From Artocarpus heterophyllus (lineage: Eukaryota > Streptophyta > Magnoliopsida > Rosales > Moraceae), in NCBI GenBank assembly GCA_025403435.1, contig CM046340.1, positions 10,764,420 to 10,828,419 of the forward strand: a DNA stretch of 64,000 bases, written 5' to 3'. Of the stretch, positions 35,700 to 48,655 are shown one piece after another; within the stretch, counting starts at the first letter, position 1; every line of letters starts with the position of its first letter. A model generated the notes under the pieces. That model made no database searches. It was not told the DNA's origin and was given only the letters and a program-made list of their open reading frames with translations. The translations under genes and the position numbers were made by a program.

Positions 35700-37025
35700 T
35701 ATAAAAAGAAACAGTATTTCCAGTTCGTGATAATATCTAAATCGTTCAGGTTATTTTATGAATTTTTTGGTAAATATATGTATTTACGTGTAAATATTAG
35801 GGGTGTTTATGAATTAGATTTTCTGGATTTAAGGTTAATTTGCAATCTAATTGAAAACCTTCAGATTGAGAAAATATCAATCCGTAATTTGATCAAAAAC
35901 CTTTGGATTAGAAAAATCTCAATTTACAATCCGATCTAAAGCCTTCAGATTGGATTCACATATTCATGGATTAAACTATGACCTTTTAAAATAAGAATAT
36001 TAAACACCAATTTTTTCAACATCAAATATTAGAATAAACAATCCATAATATAAAATAGCTTAATAAAGTTAAATTCATTGTAGCCAATCATTAAGACAAA
36101 CTAGTTTCAATAAAATTTAAAATCAAGTCTTCTTAAAAAAATTAAAATAAATTATTATTCATTCATCAACAGCACTTAAAGCTTCAAAGAATTTCAACTT
36201 TGATTTTAATCACTTTTCTTATTTTTAACTTGAGTTGGGCTTTTTAAACACAATCTGATAATAATTGTTTGGAAAAAAACATTGAAGAAAGTTTATTTAG
36301 AAAAAAGGAAAAGTTTTATTTAAACATATATAATTAAAATTATAAAATAGATAAATATATATGAGGTTTCAAATTGCCAAATTAAATGGATTGAGAATAC
36401 TTCAATCTATAATCCGATCTAAAACCTTCAGATTAGGATTTGCTTAATCTAGAATCAATCCAAAACTCTTCTCAATCCAATCCAAAACTTTCGAATTGGA
36501 TTGAATTAGGCAAATTTCATGTATTCACGGATTTCATGACCACCTCTAGTAAATATGACATTTATCGATAAATACAGTATTTTCTTGCTGTTGGTGGTCT
36601 GATGAAGTCGTCAAAGAATTTTTGTATTTACACGATAATACAGTATTGCCAGTTAATGTTGTATTTCTTGGCTGCCTACGGTCTTGCGAATTCGTCGGTA
36701 AATTTTTATATTTACTAATATAGTATTACCAAGTTGACAGTACGTTTCCTGACCATTGGCGGTCCGACAAAGTCCTTGATAATTTTTTATATTCAAGTGG
36801 TAATATAGTATTGATAATACAATATTATCAGATCAATGCTATATTACCCAACTGATGGCAATCAGGTGAAGTCATTGGTCAATTTTTATATTTACACTGT
36901 AATACAGTATTATTATGTTAATACTATATTTTTCGACCATCGGTGGTCTAGCAAAATCGTTTGTGAATTTTTGTATTTACACTATAATACAATATTATTA
37001 GGTCAATACAGTGTTCGTCCATGTT
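35700..37025. repeat. Degenerate minisatellite (80-100 bp units) interrupted by a hAT element
   Basis: Units begin aattttt-tatttacac, at 36617, 36701, 36781, 36881 and 36966 (spacings 84, 80, 100, 85), each with a cagtatt-ccagtta block and a gg-ggtc-gaagtcgt block. Partial earlier units lie at 36557-36616 and 35709-35789, on the two sides of the inserted element. Confidence 0.72.
35790..36556. mobile_element. Non-autonomous hAT-type element with 8 bp target duplication
   Basis: Element 35798-36548 (751 bp). The flanks carry the identical 8-mer gtaaatat (35790-35797 and 36549-36556). The ends TAGGGGTGTTTATGAA and (reverse complement) TAGAGGTGGTCATGAA are inverted repeats of the hAT type. Subterminal CCTTCAGATTG words repeat in both halves. 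No transposase frame. Confidence 0.87.
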
Positions 37026-37029
37026 TCAT

Positions 37030-40000
37030 AACATTTAAGGCTTAAAATCTTAATTTGTTTGTTAGTCCAACTCTTATTAAGACTGGGTTTATCTCAACCC
37101 CTATTTAAGGCAAGCCGGTCCTTCTAAGTAAATGGGGTTGGAGGTAAAATTGTTATCCTAATTTCTTAATGAATTCATAAAGTGTCTCTAAAGATCATAT
37201 ATTGTGATATGAATTAGAGTAGTTGAGACATTATTTATAACATATTTATCAAACACATGTTTTTTGATAGGAGTATTATAATGTACTTCGAGGTCATATA
37301 CTACGTATATCTATCATACATACATACATACATGCATGCATACATACATACGTGTGTGTGTATATAACAAGTAATTAGCTATAGCTACGTGTTCCCAAAG
37401 AATCTAGTCGGTTAACGAGGATTATCAATATTAAGACAACCCCACAAACACATAATCTGATTCTTATAAGCTTTATTGGTACTAATACATTTATAATTTG
37501 GTTTAAAATCTTTGAATTTTTTGTTGCGATAACCTTATCTTCATAATGGTCGCTACCCAAGATCGAGTCAACTCTTCCTTCACGTGTTGAATAAATAGAT
37601 AACGATGCATGTGAACTACTTGTTAGGCCTTAGACGTATTAAAATTATTGTTAAACCAACATTTAATACCTTATCTGTAATCGACTCATGATTACAAAAT
37701 CCACTAAATGGTGGGCATCGAACAACAAATAATGGGTCTTTTTTTTTTTTTTTAATATGGAACAAATATATGAGATTTAATCTTGCTTTTTTATTTATTC
37801 TTATATTTTTGTGGTGAGTCACTTGTAGCTTGCCTGGCAAACATAAAGGTCATTTGTGGTTGTATCTAGTTGTTTAATCTAGATGGTTACAAAATGAGTC
37901 ACTTTGATTTTTTTTTTTTTTGGTTGTTGCAAAACTATAAGAAAAGAACCTCATCACATGCTCATTTCCACAATCCAATATGATTTAGCTTAATTGGCAT
38001 CATAATATCCTTGCCCCTTTGAAAAAGGTTGGTGAGTTTGATCACCACGTGATCGATAATTTCCATAATGAGATGACCAGTATTATTCTTGTGCAACCTT
38101 AATATGTAGACTTTTACGCCTGGTCATGTTTAAAGGCAAAAGGGTCTAATCCCTTTTAAAGCTTTCAATAAAAAAAAATGAAGAAATCACTTTTGAGGAA
38201 AGATCATTCGTCGTAGGCATATTGTCAAATCAATTATGCATTGGTTTAAGCCCTACCACATCATTGTATTTTCAGCATCAAACAACCACCTCCTTAATTC
38301 TTGATTAATTATAATTAGGGGATGTAAGTCCTTTTTTGGTAGTAAAACACCTTTACTGGAGGTTTCAATTGGCTTAATTAACATCTTGTCCGTCCCGAAA
38401 GGAGGAACGAAGAAAAGGGCTTACAAAAGTGTTATAAAGTAAAAAATGCACGCCAAAGAAAAAGTTGTGTGTGATTCCAAAAGGATTGCACATATACATA
38501 ATTATTGTACTAATTATACTGTTTGATCTTACTTCTTCTATTTAGTCCCTTTTTTTTAAAAAAAAAAAACCTTGCAATTTTATTGGTTTCTCTAAGCTAA
38601 TTAAAAATAGCGTGAAGGATATATATATATATAATATTTGAACAGTGGTTAGTGATTTAATTTGGGGATATACAGAAACTCAAGGGGCCGACAGGCTCAC
38701 CCCTTTTGACTCACTTATGCCTCCCAAACTCTTCGTACAATGTCCTAACTGCACAAAAAGAGAGCCACTTCGAACCACTCAACTTGGACCATGCTAGTAG
38801 TAGTAGTACTACTACTATTACACCTTTTTGATCACCTTTCTGTTCTCATCACATGATCCTTTTTTTTTAAATTGTTTTTAATTTATTTTTTAAAATTTTT
38901 ACATCTTATGGTACTATAATAGTAAAAAGTGTATCAGTTATCATGGCTTGTCACTTTTAGGAGTTTATTATGGAAGTCCAAGAGGGAAAAAATATTGGTT
39001 CAAACTTATAAATATTCTCTCTATATGGGTACGGTCACAGCTTGAAGTGACAACATTGTCATTATACGCGGCACATTTACATTTTTCTCTTCTTTAAGAG
39101 GGTGTATGTGTAATGGTACTGATTTATTCCTAAAATCTTCCTAGCCATATGTATATATATATACACACACGATGGATTCTACATATTAGGATACCATATG
39201 GATGGAGAATAGACTATACCTATCATGATCATAAATATAAAGTGTCCTATGTGACAACAAGAGTACCATGTTTGATTTAACTTGGATGATAAAAGGTGCG
39301 ATCAATGGGTTTTGAGTTAAACTTTCTTATCAAGATAAAGTTAAACGAGAAAAAAAAATTTTATAATGAATTAGGGTGATCCTTCCATTTATGAGGTAGA
39401 AAGTAAGGGATGGAATTGATAGAAACAAAGGGCAAAGGGCAAAGGGATAGGGTTGGTCCTCCAAGCCGAGAAAAGGTTACATAAATGCACGTGTGTGGTA
39501 ACCCCACAGTGCTTGCATGGGCATATGCAATGCCGTGAACCATTGCACTGGGGTTCCTCTTTTAGTGTTCTCGTCAGTTTCTCAAAAGGACTCTTTTTTT
39601 AAGCTGTCCTTTCAATTCAAAGCCTCCATATATATATATATATACACATATATATTTACATATATAAAAGTTAATTTGTGATCAAGGTCAAGAATTTTAA
39701 AAGTTCCACTCTATTCATGTCCAGTGAACCAATCCTGAAAGTTTTAGTCTTCGGTAACTTTAATTTCATCCTGCCTTTTTTGCAACTTCGCCTGTAAACC
39801 AAAACCCTACCCCGAAGAAAGTATTTTGTTTTTGTTTTTGTTTGTTTGTTAATATACTTATGGTTGTACGTACAATTATAGAGCCAATATACGAAATTTG
39901 GAGAATATTAGATGATTCAAAATTGTGCACTAGTATTACCCTTATTTTTTTAAAATAAGGATTTTCCTTTTTTTTTTTTACGTATATAGTTATTAATGAG

Positions 40001-40345
40001 GCAATCTCAAGGTGGCATGTGGGTACACTTATTAATCAGTTCAACAAATAAAAGCTGCTACTTTTGAATGATATGATATATCGAATTGTCAATCATGCAG
40101 GGGCCAAGGAGACTGAATTTTTTTAGGTATGTGAATGTGACTGATGTTTATTACTCACGAACTTCCACTTTCCATTATATTCCTTTGAAATGGATAACCC
40201 AAATCCTTAGCTGAAAAGGTTCTCCTTTTTGCTCTTTGCCGTTGGCTTTTTATGTTAGTTAATTATGACTAATTACTCAATTAATAACACCATTTCATAC
40301 CTCTCCTGGTCCTTGGTTTGCGTCACATGTTTAATCGTTGTATAT
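37030..40345. other. AT-rich intergenic DNA, minor repeats only
   Basis: Contains a (CATA)n/(GT)n cluster (37316-37365), a perfect 20 bp palindrome of AGT/ACT triplets centred at 38807/38808, and TA runs near 38620, 39150 and 39630. At 37983-38055 A-box-like (TTAGCTTAATTGGCA) and B-box-like (GAGTTTGATCACC) words occur at tRNA-like spacing on the + strand, possibly a SINE remnant without visible target duplication. Confidence 0.5.
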
Positions 40346-40346
40346 A

Positions 40347-40868
40347 GAGCCCATTTGTTTGGCATATTAAACAAATTCATTAGACTCTCAGTCTAAATAA
40401 TTCTTTGAATAGATATTTATTTCCTTTAAAATTTAAATTGAATAAATCCTTTAAATTCAAGTTTGTAAAGTTCTACTTCCTCTTAAACTCTTTGGACTCG
40501 GATCAGTTTGTCATAGTAAAATCTCATATTCTCTCTCTTATATTCATGAAAAAAATCATAACTTCTTCATTTGATATTCGAGTGAGGCGAGTCTTCTTTT
40601 ATTGTGTTCCTAATGAAGAGAAAAAAATAAGATTCATATTGAATATTTTTTTAATATCATGAACATTAAGATTTTGTTAGATTTGTTAATAAATCAAAAA
40701 CTTTTTCCACTATCTATCCAAACATAAATTTCAATTTTGATCTTTATTTAGATTAACACTTTAAATGTACATCCAAATGTCAATTCGAATAGTAATTCAA
40801 ATCACACAACTCAAATCAAAATAATCCAAATCAACACAATTCGAATTCATATACCAAACGGACCCATA
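40347..40868. mobile_element. MITE-like element with TTTGG-type terminal inverted repeats
   Basis: The left end gagcccatttgtttggcatatt pairs, with gaps, with the reverse complement of the right end gggtccgtttggtatatg. The interior (about 515 bp) is AT-rich without coding capacity. It abuts the next MITE. Target duplication not resolved. Confidence 0.42.
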
Positions 40869-40876
40869 ATATATTA

Positions 40877-41039
40877 GGGTGTTTGGGAAGTGAGTTGAAA
40901 CTGAGAGTTAGAACTAAAAGTATTGTAGTATGTGAGAGCTTAACACTGTAGTATGCATTTGCTTTACATTGTAATATATGACAACTTTACACTGTTTTAA
41001 TTGAAATTGATGAGTTGGAACTAAGATAGCCAAACACGC
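40877..41039. mobile_element. 163 bp MITE, GGGTGTTTGG family, copy A
   Basis: Ends GGGTGTTTGG and CCAAACACGC (one mismatch in the inverted repeat). The interior has the family words gtatgtgagagctt and tttacactgt. Same length and layout as the copy at 63109-63271. Confidence 0.7.
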
Positions 41040-41049
41040 TACATATATT

Positions 41050-42655
41050 TCATTAGATGGGAACAAATTACTCTAGTAGGTGATTGTTGCTAAAAATCCA
41101 CAAGTGCAAGGAATCATAGACAAGTATTAAAGTGATAAGTATAAAGTATCGTTCTTACGAGGATTACGTTAATACAGGTAAGCACCGAATTTGGTTAAGT
41201 CTCAAATTATTTGAATGATCGAAAATAAAATAGAAAAAATAAAACAAATTATAAATAAACAAATAAAAATGACACAAATAAATAAAAACTAGGACATCTA
41301 ATTTTATCAAAATTAATCAAATTTAATTCATTATCCTTACTAACATTGCCTCTTGCAATATTTGAAGAACAAGTAATTCTAACTTATTTAACATTCTTTA
41401 TTGAGTTATGCCAAAAAAACCTAATATATTAAGCCACTATATCTCTACGTGAATTTAAATATATTAGAGTTCATTAAGATCTATAGTTCTCTAAAAACTC
41501 ATGCAAGTTAGGTTGTTGTATGTCTATGCCCAATGAAACTTATGATGTCTATCACAAGAAGCTATTCCTATAAATCTCATGTCAGTCTCATGACAGATCT
41601 CTTAATTAATTCATCGGTGATCAGGCAATTAAAAGCATGAAGAAAAATAATAAACATTCAACATAAAGCATTAAACTCAAGAACAAATCTTTGAAAGTAA
41701 AAATAAATGAAATGAAATTAAATTAGAATTGGTAATTTCATAGCCCTAAAAAGACATAAATCAAGGGTTTAACATCTCAAATAACAAAAATACAAAGATT
41801 AAAAAATTAGAAAAAAAAACCCATGTAGAGGTGTCACAACTCTCCAAGCTTGACTCTTCAATGTTCAATCTTCTTTTTTTGATCTTTAAAATATTTTCTC
41901 CCTTAAATTTTCCTAAACCTAAAAATAACAATAAAAATAAAAACCTAAAACAAATTTGCCTTGGTATTTCTCCTCGGCTCTCGATAACAGGAGATTAGGC
42001 CCTTCTAAAATAACCTAATAAAGCCCTATTTATAGGCTTTGGAAAAATAAAATAAACTACGCCGCGTGCCAGGTGTGGGCGCTAAGGAGCCAACCTCTCG
42101 GGTTCGCATATTGGGGGCTTCTGGCCACATGGCAGTTCTGTAATGGGTTGGAGAAGAGTTGGGACCTCTCGGATGACATGGCGAAATGTGGCTCGCTGAA
42201 AAAGAGGGCTCACGGAAACAGCTTTGAAGCGCAAAACACGGGACTTGAGAGAATGCGCTGCAACGGGGTCCCACCAAGATTCACGCGCCAGCTAAGGGGG
42301 GTGAGACTACTCGCATGGTGATGGAGCCTTTAGAGCTAAAACAACGGTTGAGATGGCGACAATGGGTTCTTTTGAACTCTCGAACATGGTTCTTGATCCC
42401 AAACTGATTTTCAATTCGAATTTCATGCTTCTTGTTTCGATGCTGTTGCCCACCAACTTAATTCTAATTGTTATTAAACGCAATTCACCTGCACAATCAA
42501 AGAAAATAATTCATTTAAAAGGAAAATAAAATAAAAATAAAATTCAACTAAACTAAAATAATAACAAATAAAAAACAATTAAAAGACCTCAAAACTCACA
42601 AAATATTAAGTTAAAAAATATCCAATTCACCAGTCCAAAATTAGCTTATGATCAA
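41050..42655. repeat. Dispersed repeat, possible LTR/LARD-type remnant
   Basis: Starts with text (ccacaagtgcaaggaatc, atcgttcttacgaggatta) that I recognise as recurrent in plant non-coding LTR-like repeats, and ends near a cacctgcacaatcaaag block. A GC-rich middle (42060-42310) opens frames on both strands without protein similarity. No terminal repeats or target duplication were located. Confidence 0.33.
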
Positions 42656-43446
42656 TGATGTTTTGTTTTTTCTTTTTTTAATTTTGACAAAATAATCATT
42701 AAACCCTTATTAGCAATAAAACCTTTTCCATCTATTTCTGTTAGTTTTTTTTAGAATTTTGCACACAACATCACTCCCAAAAACAAAAAAAAAAAAAAGA
42801 AAAAAGAAAAAAGAAACTTAGACAAGAAATTGCCTCCCTATAACTGCTCTCCCTCCCCGTCAAAACTCCCACTTACAACCCCTCCCCTCACTCTTCGGCA
42901 AAACCTACCACCCTATAACCCATCTTTTTCCTCTTCAACGTCCCTTTCTACAAATTACCCCACCTTCACCTTATATCGCGTGAGCCCAAATTTCAACTCG
43001 GCAAAGCCCTACCCTCAGCAATGCAAGCTCTCCCCCTCAGAGCTCCACAAAGTCCTTCCCTCAACGATGCAGGCTCAACAGTAGCTCAATGCTCTTTTCT
43101 TGCAACCCAACCTATTGTGGGCTCATATGTTGTTGTGATGGCTATCTCTACAAACCTAGAACATCTCCTAGATCTCAGCGTGTCCTCACTCATTGAAGCC
43201 ATTCTTTACCATCTTTCTCTTCCAAATTCGCAAAGTAGTCAACAACCATCGCATCATCATCATTTTCCATTTTCTCACCTAAATCCATAGCTCCTAAACA
43301 CCCCTTATCCCCTTCCTCCTCCTCCTCCCTTTCATTAGCAAAGCACACAAAAGGACTCCTCTAGAAGTATGCTTTCTGTGTCTGGAACTCTTGTCTTTTG
43401 TTTGTTTTCATTCTTTTTAGGATTTTTTTTAATTTTGATTTTTGTT
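42656..43446. other. Unrecognised C-rich segment after a poly-A tract
   Basis: A-rich tract 42786-42820, then 42830-43290 with C-rich composition and two overlapping frames (84 and 89 codons, Pro/Ser-rich). I recognise no domain. It may be a captured or retroposed gene fragment, or chance. Confidence 0.35.
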
Positions 43447-45058
43447 GAATTTATAACGCCTCTATGTAGAGGTTAATTAGTAGTATATAGTAAATATAAA
43501 TACGTTATACAATGTCATTTCAAAACATTAAAACATTACCCATGAGTCTTTGAAATAAAATAAGAAAACAAGATCATACTTTAAATAATATTTTACAGTT
43601 TTAATGTAGCATCAAATATTAAAAATTACAATCATCATCGTCATAATACAATTCCTAGTAACTAAACAGATTAACATAGCTATTACTATATATTATGAAT
43701 CTTACATGATTAAACGAAATACAAATAAGCTAAGATATTCTGACACGATACAAGCAGTATTGTCGCCTACTCCTCCTTGGACAGGTTACACTGACTCCAC
43801 CAAAGAGATGAAAATAATAAGAAATGAGCATCGACATACCCAGTAGGAAAAACCATTACTCACATTTAGGTTTTATTAATCACCGTATTAACACCTGCAT
43901 GGTTAGTTATTCAACAACATTATTTATCTTATGAAAATTTATTATGTTCATATCTAGTGGATATCCTACATTAATCATTACCAAGTTCCATACATACATA
44001 CATACATATATATATACATATCTCATGTTTAATAAGTGTTTGTCTATGTCCACACAAGGTCGAGAATCTCTCTCTACTCAACGAAACCACAAAGGCGCAC
44101 TTGACAACTCCAATCAATCATTCCGGAGTTATTGGTTAAGGGGACAACAAGTCCTAAATCCCCATCAAGTCGATTTTTATGCAATACGTCTGGGACTTTC
44201 AACCTAAGGGAGCACCGTTGCCTCCCCCTATTTACTCTTTTAGGGTATACGTATCCAAGGACGTAACTGTCGCCCTATTCACGTCTTACCATTCCTCTCA
44301 TAATCTACTATTATGTTTAGAGTCTTTATTTTCTAACCATGCTTCTCAAATTATACGAACATTTGTCAAATCAATTTAACCTCGTTGTACATTATAGGAC
44401 GACTTCACATCATTGTTTCATAGGTGATATTCATATATTAACAAAATAACATATACATATCTTCCAATGTAAAGAATTAATTTTAATTAAAAAAACCTCA
44501 CAAAAGATGCAAATAATCCTCTGATAACTTTTAACTTACATAACCAAGTTCACCACGTTAGCTCCAAGTACGTCATTATCCTCAAAACTTAGTTCAAAAG
44601 AGTTGCTTAATGTTGAAAACATCCAAGTTTTCTTGATCTTTGAGTTTGTGAAGGGTTGTTGGTGGAATTTTTGGTGAGAAAATAACTTGGAAATCTTGAA
44701 GGTTGTTTTAGTTCTTCCCTTCGTTATCTTTGGTTTGTCTCACCATGGAAGAAAGAAGAAATGACGAAGAGAAGAAAGAAGCAGGGAGAGTGAGAGTGAG
44801 ATACGGGCGAGCGAGAGAAAATGAGGACAAATAAAAAGAAGAAGAACATAGTGGAGGAGACAGGACAGGTGAAGCATGTATTCTAATATCTCCTTTGGGG
44901 ACTTTTGCCACATAATGCCAAATAGTATTTTCATAAATAAATGGAATTGTGAAGACAACAAAGTAACTTTTAGGTACAACAAAAATTTAAATTGTCACAT
45001 TTTATAAACCAAATTATATACAATTATATCTGTTAAAAATAACGGGTGTTATGGAATT
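43447..45058 (-). mobile_element. Solo LTR 1 (1602 bp) with GAATT target duplication
   Basis: LTR 43452-45053, flanked by GAATT at 43447-43451 and 45054-45058. The + strand ends TATAACGCC and GGGTGTTATG are near-palindromic termini; on the minus strand they read CATAACACCC to GGCGTTATA, that is, TG/CA ends altered by transitions. No PBS, PPT or coding region lies inside, so it is a recombined single LTR. Confidence 0.66.
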
Positions 45059-47535
45059 ATAAATTATTATTATTATACCGATATACCCTCCAATATTTGA
45101 GAACATGCCTCGCATATGGAACATTTTTTTTTATTTTTAAAAAATGGACAAAAATGGTTTAGTTGTTAACATTTTGAGTGTTTAGGGATCGTTTTGTCAT
45201 GAAAGATTATTAAAGTGCCACCTACTAAATAGTTAAGAGACCAACGGTACATAGATCGAGAAAAAGCATGAAGCCCCCCTTAATTTTTTTTACCCCTATA
45301 TATACGAATGTATGTATAAGTATGTTTACATAATATACTAAAAATTATATATACAAAGCTCCCCTAAAAAAATAATATATAATCTAATGCACTACAATTT
45401 AAGAAATTATATTTCCAAAAGAAGTTCAATAGACCTAGGTTAACCCAATCCTTAAAAAAATGTCTTCAATAGCATCCTTAATAATGAGTTTATTATCCAA
45501 TATTTTTAATGCATAAGAACCCATCTTAATAAAAATTTCTGGCTTCGTCATTGAATGGTACAATTACTCAAAAAAAAAAAAAAGTGCTTAAGACAATTTA
45601 ACAAGCATTTAGAATCAAATATTATTCATGCATACAATGATCATCCAAAACATAGGAATTTTGAATATAATGTATGATACATGCATGATGCCAATCAAAG
45701 CCGCCAGTCACTATTAAGCCGAATCACCTATCTTTGACATCAAATTCTTTAATTAATCTTGTAATTAATTTAACAAATAAACAGATGACGCGCGTAGAAA
45801 AGTTAAATATTGATCTTTGGTATATATATAGCTTAGACGCAACTACTTTTACGGTCAATATGAATAAGACTTCAATAAAATGATCCCACATTGACTGGTT
45901 ATGCTGACTAAACGATGATCTTTTTGAATTCAAATTTTTTTTTTTAAAAGATTATTTTCTTAAGAACAAAAGAGGTGCGTGAATAAAGCTTGGTGATTTG
46001 CTAGACTACTCCTTTTGAATCTTTTCCAACCTAAACTTAAATAAATAAATAAAAAAACTACCTAAACTATTCTGTCATAGACAACTTGTTTTTTGACGAC
46101 CTCAGTTTTGACTCATTTTAATTTAAAATGACGTACTGGTCACTATATACATGACACGTTATTTTTTTAGGTACTGTATATATGGAGTAAAAAAGGAAAT
46201 AAATGAAGATGAAAATCTATGAAGGAAAAAACTAGGTACACACGTACTGTTAAAAGAGGAAAATTACTATATGTGAGAGCTAGTAGGGAATGGACATGGT
46301 GGGGTTAGGATTAGGGAAAGGACAGTCGTGATGAAGGGGAAAAAAAGGTACGTTGTGTTCCCCACAAATAAAGAGGAGATAAATTAGGAATATGAGAAGA
46401 AAATTGTCACCTCTAGGAAGAAAATTTGATGAATAATTAGGTGACTTTGGTTAGTACAAGTTAGATTCTCTTAGGTTTTTTTTTCTGTGTCTTAAACAAG
46501 AATATTAGTTAGCTTGCCTCTTGGAGGTCGATGAATAAATTAGGTGGTTCTAATTAGTACATATAAGCTTCTATTTTTTTAATAAGAAGAATATTAGTTA
46601 GCTTATTTCAATTATGCGATGATTGTCCCTTCAAAAAAAAAAAATTATGAGATGATTGTGATATCTTGACTCTTGTATTCTATGTTAGCTATTTATTGGA
46701 TATTTTAAGGGCATATTAAATTGTGATACATGGCTTAGAGTAAAAACATTAATATTTGTCTATTTAATTTATGTTGGAGAAGTTTGTATATAAAATATAA
46801 CAATAATATCAAAGAGAAAAAGGAAAGAGAAAGTTATTTGAGGCTCACCAATTCGTTTTTTTTTTTTTTACTTATTATTTTTTTTTTATCACACTAGCTA
46901 CTTCTCATGGTAGACTTTAAACTCGTGCTGGCATAATAAATAATCTTCATTAGTACTAAAATTTTCTCGGACTTGGAAAAATTGCGGCCACAATTAGAAA
47001 TCTGTCAGTGAATATAACCTAATCGGGAAAAAACGAGGAAGAGAAGAAAATCAAATACATACATTCGTCTTTATGATTTGTTTGTGTAATTTTTGAAATA
47101 AAGATGCTAATTTCATTCAATTGATCAGGAAAATATAACTTCTCTAGATCTGGTAGAAAGATCAAGATCAATATAACAAAACATCCACTATAATAAATAA
47201 GACAATTGAATCATCTCTTTTGTTAAAAATATAGAGAAACTCACATAACACCTTTTCCATTTGATAAGCACATAACTCTAGAAATAAGTCAAAATCAAGC
47301 TCGACAAAAAATGAAGCTTTAGCTCCATCAAAAAACCTCCTAGTCGATACAATTCTCGCTTTTTAAATTCTCAGCTCATTTTTCTTTCCCTCTCTAGTTC
47401 CCATATTTGTTAGGGCTTTCGGGGGTTTCATTAGTGTCGCTCCCTTATTCCTAAAGCTAAAGCCCCATGATGACCTTCAGCTGGCCGTTAGTGCTCTAGT
47501 CACTCCTATAAATAGAAGACTGGATGAAAACTATT
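45059..47535. other. AT-rich intergenic DNA, nothing recognised
   Basis: No gene, RNA or bounded repeat was identified. Short poly-A and poly-T runs only (45571-45584, 46857-46870). Confidence 0.6.
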
Positions 47536-47539
47536 TTAC

Positions 47540-48655
47540 GACATTTTATAAAAAAACTACCGTCTTATGTATTAAAAAGTAGAAACGGAAATTTTGATGT
47601 TGTGAAGATTTCTATGCGCATATTAGACAGTTTTTAAAAAATTGTCCTCTAATGTGCTAGATTAGATAATGGTTTTTAGAAAACCGTCATCTAATGTCAA
47701 CGATTAAAAAAAGACAGATTTTTTCACTTTAAAAATTTCTAAGTTTTTAATCTCCTTTTTAAATTTTAAAACACTTTATTTCATTCCACTCTATCAAATT
47801 TACAGACTCTAAAATTTTTCTGTTAAATCCTACATTCTCTCTTTAAGTTCTCTCTATCTCCATCTTCCTCACATCTTAACTATTTCTTCTTCACCTTCTA
47901 ATTCTTTCTTTGAATTTCTTCTCTCTTCGCACTTTCTCTTTCATCTCTTCTACTTTTTACTTCCTCAACCCTCATCTCTGACATCGTGACTCATCATCGC
48001 CACCACTGCCTACGTCTTGAGTACCAAAATTTCGGTATATTTAGAATGTTTTGAGATTTCCTTCATTGGAATTTATGTTTCTTTTTTTTTTTTTTTTCAA
48101 AATTTGAGCTTTCCTTTGTGTTTGATTAAGTGTTTTTTTTTCGTTGTTGTATTATGTGGATAAAATTTGGCTATGGTTTTTGAAATATTTGTGTTATATG
48201 CATAATATACGATTTGAAAATCATTATGTATATTTTCACGTTGGGTACAAACCAAGTTTCTAAAAAAGGGGACGTAAATTTATGGTTGATAGTTAAAATT
48301 ATTCTTTGAGAAGAAAATTTTTTTGGCAAAAATATATATATTTTTTAATTTTCAAGGTTTTTAATGACGGTTTTTTGGAAAAGTTGTCATTAAAAGTGGC
48401 ACATTGGACGATGATTTTTGTAAAAATCGTTGGCTAATATGCCCTTAAGACGATAATTTTAGTAAAAATCATCGTCTAATATGCTCTCCACACACACTTG
48501 TGGTATTTCAAGCGGGTATTAGACAACGGTTAAAAACCGTCATCTAATGTATACCATATATTACGACCGTAGATTAGATGATGGCTTAGCTAACGGTCAT
48601 CTTATCTTTAGTCGACAGTTTAAAACCGTCGTCTAATTTTAGGATTGTATTAATG
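47540..48655. mobile_element. Non-autonomous DNA transposon candidate with ACGGTTTTAACCGTC subterminal motifs
   Basis: The outer parts (47620-47720 and 48360-48655) are dense in variants of ttagacgacggtttttaaccgtcgtctaat, in both direct and inverted copies. The centre has a CT-rich tract (47830-47980) followed by mixed text. This layout resembles CACTA (En/Spm) subterminal repeats, but CACTA termini and a 3 bp target duplication were not found. Confidence 0.5.

Noticed and set aside
36617..37025. CRISPR-like array
   Set aside because: Units diverge and spacing is irregular, with no identical short repeats and unique spacers; this is a plant minisatellite.
42026..42321. Possible genes on either strand in the GC-rich patch
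   Set aside because: Opposite-strand frames of equal length are expected from GC-rich repeat DNA; no domain seen.
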